Source: an uncultured Actinomycetes bacterium (GTDB lineage: Bacteria > Actinomycetota > Actinomycetes > S36-B12). From it: a DNA stretch of 13,903 bases. The stretch lies in assembly GCA_903848435.1 (NCBI GenBank), contig CAINGG010000388.1, forward strand, positions 1-13,903. Reading direction: 5' to 3'. This document shows positions 1 to 6,851 of the stretch, one piece after another; the stretch's first letter is position 1, and each line of letters opens with the position of its first letter. The position numbers were made by a program, and so were the translations under genes. Below the pieces are notes generated by a model, which was not told the DNA's origin, searched no databases, and saw only the letters and a list, made by a program, of their open reading frames with translations.

Positions 1-1
1 C

Positions 2-1006
2 GAGGCGGAGGCGTCTGCCCCCAACCTGTGGGATGACCAGGCCAATGCGCAACGCGTGACCTCGCAGTTGGCGCTCGTGCAGGGTGACATCCGCCGCGTG
101 GAGAGCCTGCGTCGTCGTCTCGACGACCTCGGAGTGCTGGTCGAACTCGCCGAGAGCGAGGACGACCAGGCCACCTGGGACGAAGCGGCGCGCGAACTCG
201 ACGGCCTGCGCCAGGCGATCGGCGAGATGGAAGTCCGCACCCTGCTCTCGGGCGAGTACGACGCGCGGGAGGCCCTCATCACGATCCGCTCCGAGGCCGG
301 GGGCGTCGATGCGGCCGACTGGGCAGAGATGTTGCTGCGTCTCTACACCCGCTACTGCGAGCGGCATGGATGGCCTGTTGAGGTCTATGACACGTCGTAC
401 GCCGAAGAGGCAGGCATCAAGTCCGCGACGTTCGCGGTCAAGGCGCCCTATGCCTACGGCACGCTGTCCGTCGAGCAGGGCACTCATCGGCTCGTGCGTA
501 TCTCACCCTTCGACAATCAGGGCCGCCGGCAGACGTCTTTCGCCGCGGTTGAGGTCGTACCGGTCCTCGAGCAAACCGATCACATTGAGATTCCCGAGGA
601 CGAGATCCGTGTCGACGTCTACCGGTCCAGCGGTCCAGGCGGCCAGGGCGTCAACACCACGGACTCGGCCGTGCGCATCACGCACCTGCCGTCCGGCATC
701 GTGGTGTCCTGCCAAAACGAGCGCTCCCAGTTGCAAAATCGCGCCACCGCCATGGCGGTCCTGCAGGCGAAGCTTCTGCAGAGGCAACGCGAGGAGGAGC
801 GCGCCAAGATCGATGCGCTCAAGGGAGACTCCGCGGGGTCCTGGGGCACGCAGATGCGCTCCTATGTCCTGCACCCGTACCAGATGGTGAAGGACCTGCG
901 CACCGAGTACGAAACCGGCAACACGGCAGCCGTTCTCGACGGGGAGATCGACGAATTCATCGAGGAGGGGATTCGCTGGCGAAAGCGCCAGGAATCCCCC
1001 GTGTAG
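2..1006 (+). CDS. prfB: Peptide chain release factor 2 (RF2), 5'-truncated by the window edge
   Basis: RF2 recognises UGA and UAA stop codons in the ribosomal A site and triggers peptidyl-tRNA hydrolysis. The reading frame is open from base 2 to the TAG at 1004-1006. The residues before the in-frame GTG at 56 (including NLWDDQANAQRV) are typical RF2 sequence, so the gene enters from outside the window and the GTG is not the true start. The SPF anticodon-mimic tripeptide is at 503-511 and the catalytic GGQ at 638-646, within SSGPGGQGVNTTDSAVR. About 334 residues are visible; the family is around 365-375, so roughly the first 30-40 are missing. Any programmed +1 frameshift site, found near codon 25 in many prfB genes, would lie outside the window. 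The next gene starts 16 bases downstream. Confidence 0.97.
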   Translation, partial: EAEASAPNLWDDQANAQRVTSQLALVQGDIRRVESLRRRLDDLGVLVELAESEDDQATWDEAARELDGLRQAIGEMEVRTLLSGEYDAREALITIRSEAGGVDAADWAEMLLRLYTRYCERHGWPVEVYDTSYAEEAGIKSATFAVKAPYAYGTLSVEQGTHRLVRISPFDNQGRRQTSFAAVEVVPVLEQTDHIEIPEDEIRVDVYRSSGPGGQGVNTTDSAVRITHLPSGIVVSCQNERSQLQNRATAMAVLQAKLLQRQREEERAKIDALKGDSAGSWGTQMRSYVLHPYQMVKDLRTEYETGNTAAVLDGEIDEFIEEGIRWRKRQESPV

Positions 1007-1010
1007 CCGC

Positions 1011-1016
1011 TAGTCT
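1011..1016 (+). promoter_or_regulatory. Candidate -10 box for a leaderless transcript of the 78-aa membrane protein
   Basis: TAGTCT (TANNNT type) is followed by exactly six bases and then the ATG at 1023, so transcription would begin at the start codon. No Shine-Dalgarno sequence is visible. The same geometry recurs before four other genes here, which supports the call. No convincing -35 was found. Confidence 0.5.
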
Positions 1017-1022
1017 CCTCCC

Positions 1023-1259
1023 ATGTCCGAATACAGCGTCGAACCCGAAGGTCGTTCGTGGACCGCGACCAAGGTCGTCTCCGTCGTCGTGGCCATTCTC
1101 AGCGCCGGCTACATGCTGCCGTGGTGCATCGCGTGTGTGCGCGACGTTCCGCACTGGCTGGTCTTCTGGATCAACCTGCTGCTGGGGTGGACCATCATCG
1201 GCTGGATCGTGGCGCTCGTGCTGGCGCTCCGGGCCCAAAGGCTCACCGTTCGGCCCTAG
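1023..1259 (+). CDS. Small membrane protein, superinfection-immunity (Imm) family
   Basis: This is a 78-residue protein with two predicted membrane segments (about residues 17-37 and 47-70), a short polar N-terminus and a basic C-terminal tail. The second segment, FWINLLLGWTIIGWIVALVLAL, split here as FWINLLLGWTIIG and WIVALVLAL, matches the core motif (N-x-x-LGWT-x-IGW-x-x-AL) of the family named after the phage T4 immunity protein Imm, which helps block DNA entry of superinfecting phage. Many bacterial members are chromosomal and of unknown role, so an anti-phage function here is inference from family only. It sits between prfB and ftsE with its own likely leaderless promoter. Family assignment is fairly firm; function is open. 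Confidence 0.75.
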   Translation: MSEYSVEPEGRSWTATKVVSVVVAILSAGYMLPWCIACVRDVPHWLVFWINLLLGWTIIGWIVALVLALRAQRLTVRP

Positions 1260-1331
1260 TGGGGCGCTGATTTTCCCCATAGGCCCCCCGTAGGTCCGCC
1301 CGGCTTGGTCGGTCCCCGCCCCGGGAGCCCG

Positions 1332-1337
1332 TAAACT
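1332..1337 (+). promoter_or_regulatory. Candidate -10 box for leaderless ftsE(X) transcription
   Basis: TAAACT lies six bases before the GTG start of ftsE at 1344 in an 84-base intergenic gap. There is no purine-rich ribosome binding site between it and the start, so a leaderless mRNA is likely. TTGGTC at 1305-1310 is the best -35 candidate but its spacing (21 bases) is long. Confidence 0.55.
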
Positions 1338-1343
1338 CGAGCG

Positions 1344-2033
1344 GTGATCTTGTTCGAGAATGTGACCAAGCTGTACCCCACCCAGACGCGCCCAGCCCTC
1401 GAGGATGTCTCCCTCGAGGTCGAGAAGGGTGAGTTCGTCTTCCTCGTGGGGGCCTCCGGCTCGGGCAAGTCCACCTTCTTGCGGCTGGTCCTCAAGGAGG
1501 AGGCACCCACCAAGGGCCGCGTGTGGGTCCTCGGCAAGGACCTCAATCGCCTATCGAACTGGAAGGTGCCTACGCTCCGTCGCAAGATCGGCACCGTCTT
1601 CCAGGACTTCCGCCTGCTGCCCAATAAGACCGTGTTCGACAACGTCGCCTTCGCGCTCGAGGTGATCGGCAAGCCGAGGTCCACGGTTCAGCGCATCGTC
1701 CCCGATGTCCTCGAACTCGTCGGTCTCGAGGGCAAGGAGGGCCGCATGCCTGATGAGCTCTCGGGTGGGGAGCAACAGCGCGTGGCCATCGCGCGTGCCT
1801 TCGTCAACAAGCCCGCCATCCTCATCGCCGACGAGCCCACGGGCAACCTCGATCCAGCGACCTCAGAGGGCATCATGAAGCTGCTCGAGCGGATCAACCG
1901 CACGGGCACCACCGTTGTCATGGCAACTCACGATGCCGCCATCGTCGACCAGATGCGCAAGCGTGTCATCGAGCTCGATCAGGGGCACCTGGTTCGCGAT
2001 CAGTCACGTGGCGTTTACGGGTACGCCCGGTAG
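1344..2033 (+). CDS. ftsE: Cell division ATP-binding protein FtsE
   Basis: This is the cytoplasmic ATPase of the FtsEX complex, which couples ATP hydrolysis to activation of septal peptidoglycan hydrolases outside the membrane. It is 229 residues, the normal family length. Visible motifs are Walker A GASGSGKST (36-44), Q-loop glutamine 87 in VFQDF, the ABC signature LSGGEQQR (139-146), Walker B ILIADE (159-164), the D-loop NLD (168-170) and the switch histidine 196 in ATHD. The GTG start is favoured by the -10 box six bases upstream and by alignment of MILFENVTKLY with FtsE N-termini. ftsX follows after six bases. Confidence 0.97.
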   Translation: MILFENVTKLYPTQTRPALEDVSLEVEKGEFVFLVGASGSGKSTFLRLVLKEEAPTKGRVWVLGKDLNRLSNWKVPTLRRKIGTVFQDFRLLPNKTVFDNVAFALEVIGKPRSTVQRIVPDVLELVGLEGKEGRMPDELSGGEQQRVAIARAFVNKPAILIADEPTGNLDPATSEGIMKLLERINRTGTTVVMATHDAAIVDQMRKRVIELDQGHLVRDQSRGVYGYAR

Positions 2034-2039
2034 GCAGCC

Positions 2040-2948
2040 ATGAGAGCCCGCTTCGTCATGAGCGAGGTCTGGAACGGACTTCGCCGCAACCTCACGATGA
2101 CCATCGCCGTCATCATCACCGTTGGCGTCTCCCTGGCCCTCTTCGGCGTATCCCTGCTCGTGCGCGCGCAGGTCGACACCATGAAGGACTTTTGGTACGA
2201 CAAGGTCGAAGTCTCGATCTTCCTGTGCAATGACAACTCCGACACGCCGTCCTGCTCGGGCGGCAAGGTCACCGACGTTCAGAAGGACCAGATCGAGGCC
2301 GACCTTGAGTCGCTCAAGCCGCTCGTGCAGGAGATCTACTTCGAATCTCAGCAGGAGGCCTACGACCGATTCGTCGTTCAGTACCGCAACTCGCCGATCA
2401 TCGACAGCGTCACCGTCGATGCGCTGCCCGAGTCCTTCCGCGTCAAGCTGTCGGATCCCACGAAGTACGACATCGTCGCTTCTGCGTTCGAGGGTCGTCC
2501 GGGGGTGGAGCAGGTCAACGACCAGCGGCAGTTCCTCGACAAGTTCTTCCAGCTCCTCGGTGGCCTGCAGGCCATTGCCCTGGTGATCGCGATCGCGATG
2601 CTCGTCGTCACCGTCCTGCTCATCGTCAACACGATGCGCGTTGCCGCCTTCAGCCGCCGCCGTGAGACAGGCATCATGCGGCTAGTCGGTGCCTCCAATT
2701 TCTACATCCAGCTGCCCTTCCTTCTTGAAGCAGCCATTGCGGCGGCCGTGGGGGCCGCCCTGGCCACCGGCGGCCTCGTGCTCGTCAAGGCCTTCGTTGT
2801 CGATCGGGTCCTGGCTCCGGCGTTCCAATTCACAGCCTTCGTCGGCTGGGATGCGGTGGCGAGCATCGTGCCGATCCTCTTCGTCACGGGCATCGTGCTC
2901 GCGTGTGTCGCGGCCTTCCTGACCCTGCGCAAGTATCTCCGCGTGTGA
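2040..2948 (+). CDS. ftsX: Cell division membrane protein FtsX
   Basis: This is the permease-like partner of FtsE. It does not transport; its extracytoplasmic loop recruits and activates peptidoglycan hydrolases at the septum. It has 302 residues with one membrane segment near 19-41, an external domain of about 130 residues (42-172), and three more segments (about 176-198, 226-250, 271-296): the family's four-helix layout. Cysteines 63 and 72 lie in the external domain in a short insertion (CNDNSDTPSC) and could form a disulfide. The segment RRRETGIMRLVGAS (207-220) is the conserved cytoplasmic coupling region. It is co-transcribed with ftsE, and smpB starts seven bases after its stop. Confidence 0.96.
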   Translation: MRARFVMSEVWNGLRRNLTMTIAVIITVGVSLALFGVSLLVRAQVDTMKDFWYDKVEVSIFLCNDNSDTPSCSGGKVTDVQKDQIEADLESLKPLVQEIYFESQQEAYDRFVVQYRNSPIIDSVTVDALPESFRVKLSDPTKYDIVASAFEGRPGVEQVNDQRQFLDKFFQLLGGLQAIALVIAIAMLVVTVLLIVNTMRVAAFSRRRETGIMRLVGASNFYIQLPFLLEAAIAAAVGAALATGGLVLVKAFVVDRVLAPAFQFTAFVGWDAVASIVPILFVTGIVLACVAAFLTLRKYLRV

Positions 2949-2955
2949 GGCGGCG

Positions 2956-3432
2956 ATGCCCAGAGAGCAGGGCCGCAAGATCGTGGCGCAAAATCGCAAG
3001 GCACGGCACGACTATGCCGTCGACAGCACCGTCGAGGCCGGCATCGTCCTGACGGGCACGGAAGTCAAGTCGCTAAGAGCTGGGCGCGCGACCTTGACCG
3101 ACGGCTACGCCACGATCGACAACGGCGAGGTGTGGCTGAGAGGCGTGCACATCCCGGAGTACGACCTGGGCACGTGGACCAACCACGAGCCCCGGCGCGC
3201 GCGCAAGCTGCTACTGAAGCGAGACGAAATCCGCAAGCTCATCGCCAAGACGCAGGCGAAGGGCTTTACGCTCATTCCCCTCGCGCTCTACTTCAAGGAC
3301 GGCTTCGCCAAGGTGGAGATCGCGCTCGCGACGGGCCGCAAGCGCCAGGACAAGCGCCAGGCCATTGCGGAGCGAGAGGCCAAGCGCGAGACTGAGCGCG
3401 CCACAGGGCGCCGATCGAAGGGCATTGAGTAG
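2956..3432 (+). CDS. smpB: SsrA-binding protein SmpB
   Basis: SmpB binds the tRNA-like domain of tmRNA and delivers it to stalled ribosomes for trans-translation. The protein has 158 residues, the usual length. The beta-barrel core carries the hallmarks GIVLTGTEVKSLRAG (29-43) and WLRGVHIPEY, followed by a basic C-terminal tail (about 128-158, rich in K, R and E) that enters the empty mRNA channel. A GAGGCGG sequence just upstream of the ATG serves as ribosome binding site. The gene follows ftsX by seven bases. Its RNA partner ssrA is encoded in the same window at 8841. The stop TAG abuts the next gene's ATG directly, with no intervening bases. Confidence 0.97.
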   Translation: MPREQGRKIVAQNRKARHDYAVDSTVEAGIVLTGTEVKSLRAGRATLTDGYATIDNGEVWLRGVHIPEYDLGTWTNHEPRRARKLLLKRDEIRKLIAKTQAKGFTLIPLALYFKDGFAKVEIALATGRKRQDKRQAIAEREAKRETERATGRRSKGIE

Positions 3433-4845
3433 ATGGGCGAGGATGCCGGATCGCCGAATGACCTTGAGCGCATGCTCGACGACCTGTTCCCCTATCGGCG
3501 CATCACGGAGACGTACCGCCGGGTTCCAGATCACGGCGCGTCCCGCGAGGAGATCCTGACCGAGATCGCCACGATGGCCAAGGCCGAGGACGCCACGGGT
3601 GACGCGGGCCGTGTCTCGGGGAGCCTCTACAGCGGCGACCATCAGCACTACCACTTCCTCGCGCAGGTCTTCGAGCACTTCGCACATGCCAATGTGCTCC
3701 AGCGCGATATGTATCCATCGGCCACTAAGTTCGAGGGCGAGATCATCGCCATGGCAGCCGATCTTTTCCGCGATCCGCAGCCGATCGGCGTGGTCACCTC
3801 CGGCGGCAGCGACAGCCTGGTGCACGCGCTCTACGCGTATCGCGAGGATGCCCGTGAGCGACGCGGTGTGCGTATCCCCAACGTCGTTCTACCGGTGACC
3901 GCGCACGTCGCCCTGCGCAAGGGAGCGCACTGGATGGGCATCGAGGTCAAGGATGCCCCCCTCACGGATGCCTTCGTGGTCGATGTCGAAGCCATGGCTG
4001 ATCTCATGGACGACGACACGATCGCGATCGTCGGCAGCGCCGGTGATTACGCGCACGGGCTCATTGACCCCATCGACCGACTCGGCGCCCTAGCCCAGGA
4101 GCGCGGTGTCGGACTCCACGTCGATGGCTGCCTCGGGGGTTTCCTGCTGCCCTGGGCCGAGGAGCTCGGCTACGACGTCCCCGCCTGGGACTTCCGAGTG
4201 CCCGGCGTGACCAGCATCTCGGCCGACACTCATAAGTACGGCTATGCGCTCAAGGGCACCTCGGTGCTCCTCTACCGCGATGCCGCTCTGCGCTCGCGTC
4301 AGTGGTTCGCCTCCACCGACTGGCCGGGAGGTCTGTACCTGTCGCCCGGCCTCGCGGGATCGCGCAGCGGTGGACTCATCGCCTCGACGTGGGCCGCCAT
4401 GGTGACCATGGGACGCGAGGGCTACCTCGCCAAGGCTCAGGCGATCCTGTCGACCAACGACGCCATCAAGGCGGGCATTCGCGCTCACATCCCCGAGCTC
4501 GAGATCATTGGTGATCCGCTGTTCATGACCAGCTTCCAGTCCTCCGAAGTCGATGTCTATCTCGTCAACGATGCGCTGAAGGAGCGCGGCTGGCGCATGA
4601 ACTCCCTGCAACTCCCGCCCGCCCTGCACTTCTGCATCACCGGACCCAACACCCAGCCCGGTGTTGCCGACGACTTCCTCGCTGACCTTCGAGCTGCGGT
4701 TGACTACGCGATCGCGCACCGCGGCGAGCCGGCCAAGAGCGGCGCCATGTATGGCTTCGGTGCCATGCCCGATGGCAATCAGACGCTGCGCTCGGTCATG
4801 GGTGGCGTACTCGACGCGATGCACGTCGCGGCACCCGAGGGCTGA
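3433..4845 (+). CDS. PLP-dependent lyase/decarboxylase, sphingosine-1-phosphate lyase-like
   Basis: This is a 470-residue fold-type I PLP enzyme of the group II decarboxylase superfamily. Its motifs match the sphingosine-1-phosphate lyase branch best: GRVSGSLYSGDHQH (59-72), a phosphate-binding TSGGSDS (122-128), TAH with the ring-stacking His158, Asp231 in HVDGCLGGF contacting the pyridine nitrogen, and Lys268 in ADTHKYGYALKG as the Schiff-base lysine. S1P lyase cleaves phosphorylated long-chain bases to a fatty aldehyde and phosphoethanolamine. Membrane-anchored eukaryotic enzymes have an N-terminal helix; none is visible here, so this should be soluble. The ATG abuts the smpB stop, implying translational coupling, and an FGGY kinase follows after one base. 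The substrate is not known; a related amino-acid decarboxylase is the alternative. Confidence 0.85.
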   Translation: MGEDAGSPNDLERMLDDLFPYRRITETYRRVPDHGASREEILTEIATMAKAEDATGDAGRVSGSLYSGDHQHYHFLAQVFEHFAHANVLQRDMYPSATKFEGEIIAMAADLFRDPQPIGVVTSGGSDSLVHALYAYREDARERRGVRIPNVVLPVTAHVALRKGAHWMGIEVKDAPLTDAFVVDVEAMADLMDDDTIAIVGSAGDYAHGLIDPIDRLGALAQERGVGLHVDGCLGGFLLPWAEELGYDVPAWDFRVPGVTSISADTHKYGYALKGTSVLLYRDAALRSRQWFASTDWPGGLYLSPGLAGSRSGGLIASTWAAMVTMGREGYLAKAQAILSTNDAIKAGIRAHIPELEIIGDPLFMTSFQSSEVDVYLVNDALKERGWRMNSLQLPPALHFCITGPNTQPGVADDFLADLRAAVDYAIAHRGEPAKSGAMYGFGAMPDGNQTLRSVMGGVLDAMHVAAPEG

Positions 4846-4846
4846 G

Positions 4847-6361
4847 ATGTCCTGGATCCTCGCCATCGACCTGGGCAACGGCGGTCCCAAGGTGGCGGCG
4901 GTCTTCCCGGACGGCTCGCTCGGGCCCGCGTCTCAGCGCTCGGTGGCGGTCGACATCGGCGTGGATGGCCGGGCCACGCAGGACGCGGCCGAATGGTGGA
5001 CCACCCTCGGCGAGGCCATCCGCGCCGTCACCGCGCAGATGCCGGCGGACGAGTGCTCCGCGATCGCGATCACGGGCCAGTGGGGCTCGACCGTTCCCGT
5101 CGACGAGCGCGGCGAGCCCGTGGGTCCAGTGCTGCTGTGGGCCGACACACGCGCGCGTCGCTACATGAAGGAGGTCATCGGCGGCCCGGTCAGCGTGCAG
5201 GGATTCGCGCCGCAGAAGGTGCTGCCCTGGATACGCATCACCGGAGGTGCTCCGACGCCATCCGGCGCCGACCCCACGGGCCACTCGCTCCTCTTGCAGC
5301 GCGAGTTTGCCGACGTCTACGCACGGGCGCGTTGGCTCCTGGAGCCGATCGACTACCTGGGCATGAAGTTCACCGGCCGCGCGGCCGCGACGCCGGCGTC
5401 GATGATCCTGTCCTGGATTACGGACAACCGCATTGGCGCGACCCCCACCTACGTCTCCGAACTCGTGCGCAAGGCCCGCCGTGATCCGCGGCGCATCCCT
5501 CCTTTGGTGCCCACCGGCACGGTCCTCGGGCCGCTGCTCCCCGAGGTAGCCGACGCCCTCGGCATGCAGCCGGGCACCCCGGTCGTGTGCGGCCTGCCAG
5601 ACCTGCATGCCGCGGTTCTGGGCAGCGGGGCGATCGAGCCCTTTGCCACCCATGTGACCGTGTCGACGACCGCCTGGATCAGCTCGCGGGTGCCCTTCAA
5701 GAAGACCGACATCCTGCATTCGATCGCATCCGTCCCAGGCTTCGATCCGCATCTGCCGATGGTCGGCAACAACCAGGAGATCGGTGGCGGAGCACTGCGT
5801 TGGCTGCGCGAGCAGATCATCGATGCCGACTACGACTCGCTGACGTCCGAGGCGGCCACGGCGGCACCCGGTTGCGAGGGCATGCTCTTCGCGCCGTGGC
5901 TCAACGGCGAGCGCAGTCCTGTCGAGGACAAAGACGTGCGCGGGGCCTTTGTCGGCATGTCACTGCGCACCGACCGAGCCATGATGATCCGCTCTGTCAT
6001 GGAGGGCGTGGCACTCAATGCTCGCTGGCTCTTCGACTCCTACGAGAAGTTCTGCAAGCGGCGCATTGACTCCGTGCGCATCCTCGGCGGTGGCGCGCAG
6101 TCGAGCCTGTGGTGCTCGATGTACGCCGGGATCCTCGATCGGCGGGTCGAGCAGGTGGCCCAGCCTCGTGATGCGCAACTCGTCGGCGCAGCCCTGTGGG
6201 CGATGGTGAGCCTGGGAGAGGTGGGCCTGCCCGAGGCGGCTGCCCGCGTGAAGGTGGCCGAGGCCTTCGAGCCGGCCGACTGTCACCGGGAGACCTACCA
6301 GGAGGCCTACGTCGAGTACCGCGGCCTCTATAAGCGGCTCAGGGGGCTCGGCACGCGCTAG
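4847..6361 (+). CDS. FGGY-family carbohydrate kinase (xylulokinase-like)
   Basis: This is a 504-residue cytosolic kinase with the two FGGY domains. The N-terminal phosphate-1 motif is LAIDLGNGGPK (5-15). WADTRA (98-103) and the family signature region GFAPQKVLPWIR (119-130) follow. Asp252 in GLPDLHAAVLGSG is the expected catalytic base. FAPWLNGERSP (348-358) and GGGAQSSLWCSMYAG (414-428) mark the C-terminal ATP-binding domain. FGGY enzymes phosphorylate sugars or polyols, with xylulose, glycerol, gluconate and ribulose the known substrates; the substrate here cannot be read. The ATG at 4847 is chosen over the longer open frame beginning at 4661 because it places the DLG motif at residue 8 and lies one base after the upstream stop, a coupled arrangement. 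DLGN replaces the usual DLGT/S. Confidence 0.88.
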   Translation: MSWILAIDLGNGGPKVAAVFPDGSLGPASQRSVAVDIGVDGRATQDAAEWWTTLGEAIRAVTAQMPADECSAIAITGQWGSTVPVDERGEPVGPVLLWADTRARRYMKEVIGGPVSVQGFAPQKVLPWIRITGGAPTPSGADPTGHSLLLQREFADVYARARWLLEPIDYLGMKFTGRAAATPASMILSWITDNRIGATPTYVSELVRKARRDPRRIPPLVPTGTVLGPLLPEVADALGMQPGTPVVCGLPDLHAAVLGSGAIEPFATHVTVSTTAWISSRVPFKKTDILHSIASVPGFDPHLPMVGNNQEIGGGALRWLREQIIDADYDSLTSEAATAAPGCEGMLFAPWLNGERSPVEDKDVRGAFVGMSLRTDRAMMIRSVMEGVALNARWLFDSYEKFCKRRIDSVRILGGGAQSSLWCSMYAGILDRRVEQVAQPRDAQLVGAALWAMVSLGEVGLPEAAARVKVAEAFEPADCHRETYQEAYVEYRGLYKRLRGLGTR

Positions 6362-6392
6362 TCCCTGCCGGGCGATGGCCCCGGAATCGGGT

Positions 6393-6398
6393 CACAAT
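6393..6398 (+). promoter_or_regulatory. Candidate -10 box (CACAAT) before the DUF6153-like gene
   Basis: CACAAT lies six bases before the GTG at 6405, with the same spacing as the other leaderless starts. The first base departs from TANNNT, so it is weaker. It is the main reason for preferring the 6405 start over the in-frame ATG at 6375. Confidence 0.35.
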
Positions 6399-6404
6399 GA
6401 ACGG

Positions 6405-6800
6405 GTGACCGGCCGGCGTCTCCTCGCGCGCGTAGTCCTCGTGGGCGCGCTCGCTCTTGGCGTCATCGGCATGCACCACCTCGTCATCGCGGCCTGCCAC
6501 CACCTGGGTGTAACGCACGTAGCTACGGCGGCCGTGGACCCGCATGCGGGGCACGCGATGCCGATGGATGCCCCGACAAGCCCGACGCCAGTGCCCGACA
6601 GTCCGACTCCGGCGGGCGCGGTGGGCGCAGCCGTCATGTGCCTGGCCGTCCTGCTGCTCATCGTGCTCGTGCTGGCACCGCGAGCGTGGGCGCACCTGCG
6701 CAGGAGCGGAGCGCACGCGAGGGTCCATCAAGCGCTTATCGACCTGGGCGAAGTCGCCCGGCCGCCCGATCTCGTTCGGCTCTCGGTATCTCGCACGTGA
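6405..6800 (+). CDS. Small His-rich membrane protein, DUF6153-like
   Basis: The protein has 131 residues. A basic N-terminus (MTGRRLLAR) leads into a membrane segment or uncleaved signal (about 8-28, with GMHHL), a His/Met-rich stretch (CHHLG, then DPHAGHAMPMD) and a Pro/Thr-rich linker. A second membrane segment (about 68-88, around MCLAVLLLIVLVLAP) and a basic cytoplasmic tail follow. This layout, two hydrophobic ends around an exposed His-rich segment with the MCLAVL motif, resembles the actinobacterial DUF6153 family, whose function is unknown. The His/Met content and the DUF305 lipoprotein next door suggest metal (copper) handling, which is inference. The upstream in-frame ATG at 6375 would add a polar MAPESGHNER and is less likely. 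Confidence 0.65.
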   Translation: MTGRRLLARVVLVGALALGVIGMHHLVIAACHHLGVTHVATAAVDPHAGHAMPMDAPTSPTPVPDSPTPAGAVGAAVMCLAVLLLIVLVLAPRAWAHLRRSGAHARVHQALIDLGEVARPPDLVRLSVSRT

Positions 6801-6828
6801 TTGGTCAGGCCTGTCCTGACCATCACGT
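6795..6828 (+). promoter_or_regulatory. Long inverted repeat overlapping the stop codon, terminator or operator
   Basis: The left arm at 6795-6809 (ACGTGATTGGTCAGG) pairs with the right arm at 6815-6828 (CCTGACCATCACGT) over 14 base pairs with one bulged T, around a five-base loop. It includes the TGA stop of the upstream gene and lies 23 bases before the lipoprotein start. There is no T-run after it, so it may be an actinobacterial tail-less terminator or a dyad operator for the lipoprotein gene. Confidence 0.5.
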
Positions 6829-6837
6829 CCACGATTC

Positions 6838-6845
6838 GAGAGGAA
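6838..6845 (+). promoter_or_regulatory. Ribosome binding site of the DUF305 lipoprotein gene
   Basis: GAGAGGAA lies six bases before the ATG at 6852. It is the clearest Shine-Dalgarno sequence in this half of the window and fixes the start at 6852 rather than at in-frame codons upstream. The resulting N-terminus is a clean lipoprotein signal. Confidence 0.7.
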
Positions 6846-6851
6846 CAATCC

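Noticed and set aside
4661..4846. N-terminal extension of the FGGY kinase
   Set aside because: This stretch overlaps the lyase gene in another frame and reads as Arg/Ser/Thr-rich shadow translation. The kinase motif order fits a start at 4847.
5587..6069. Alternative-frame open frames within the kinase and other large genes
   Set aside because: In high-GC DNA long shadow frames are expected; these lie inside genes with clear motifs and have Arg/Ala/Ser-biased composition.
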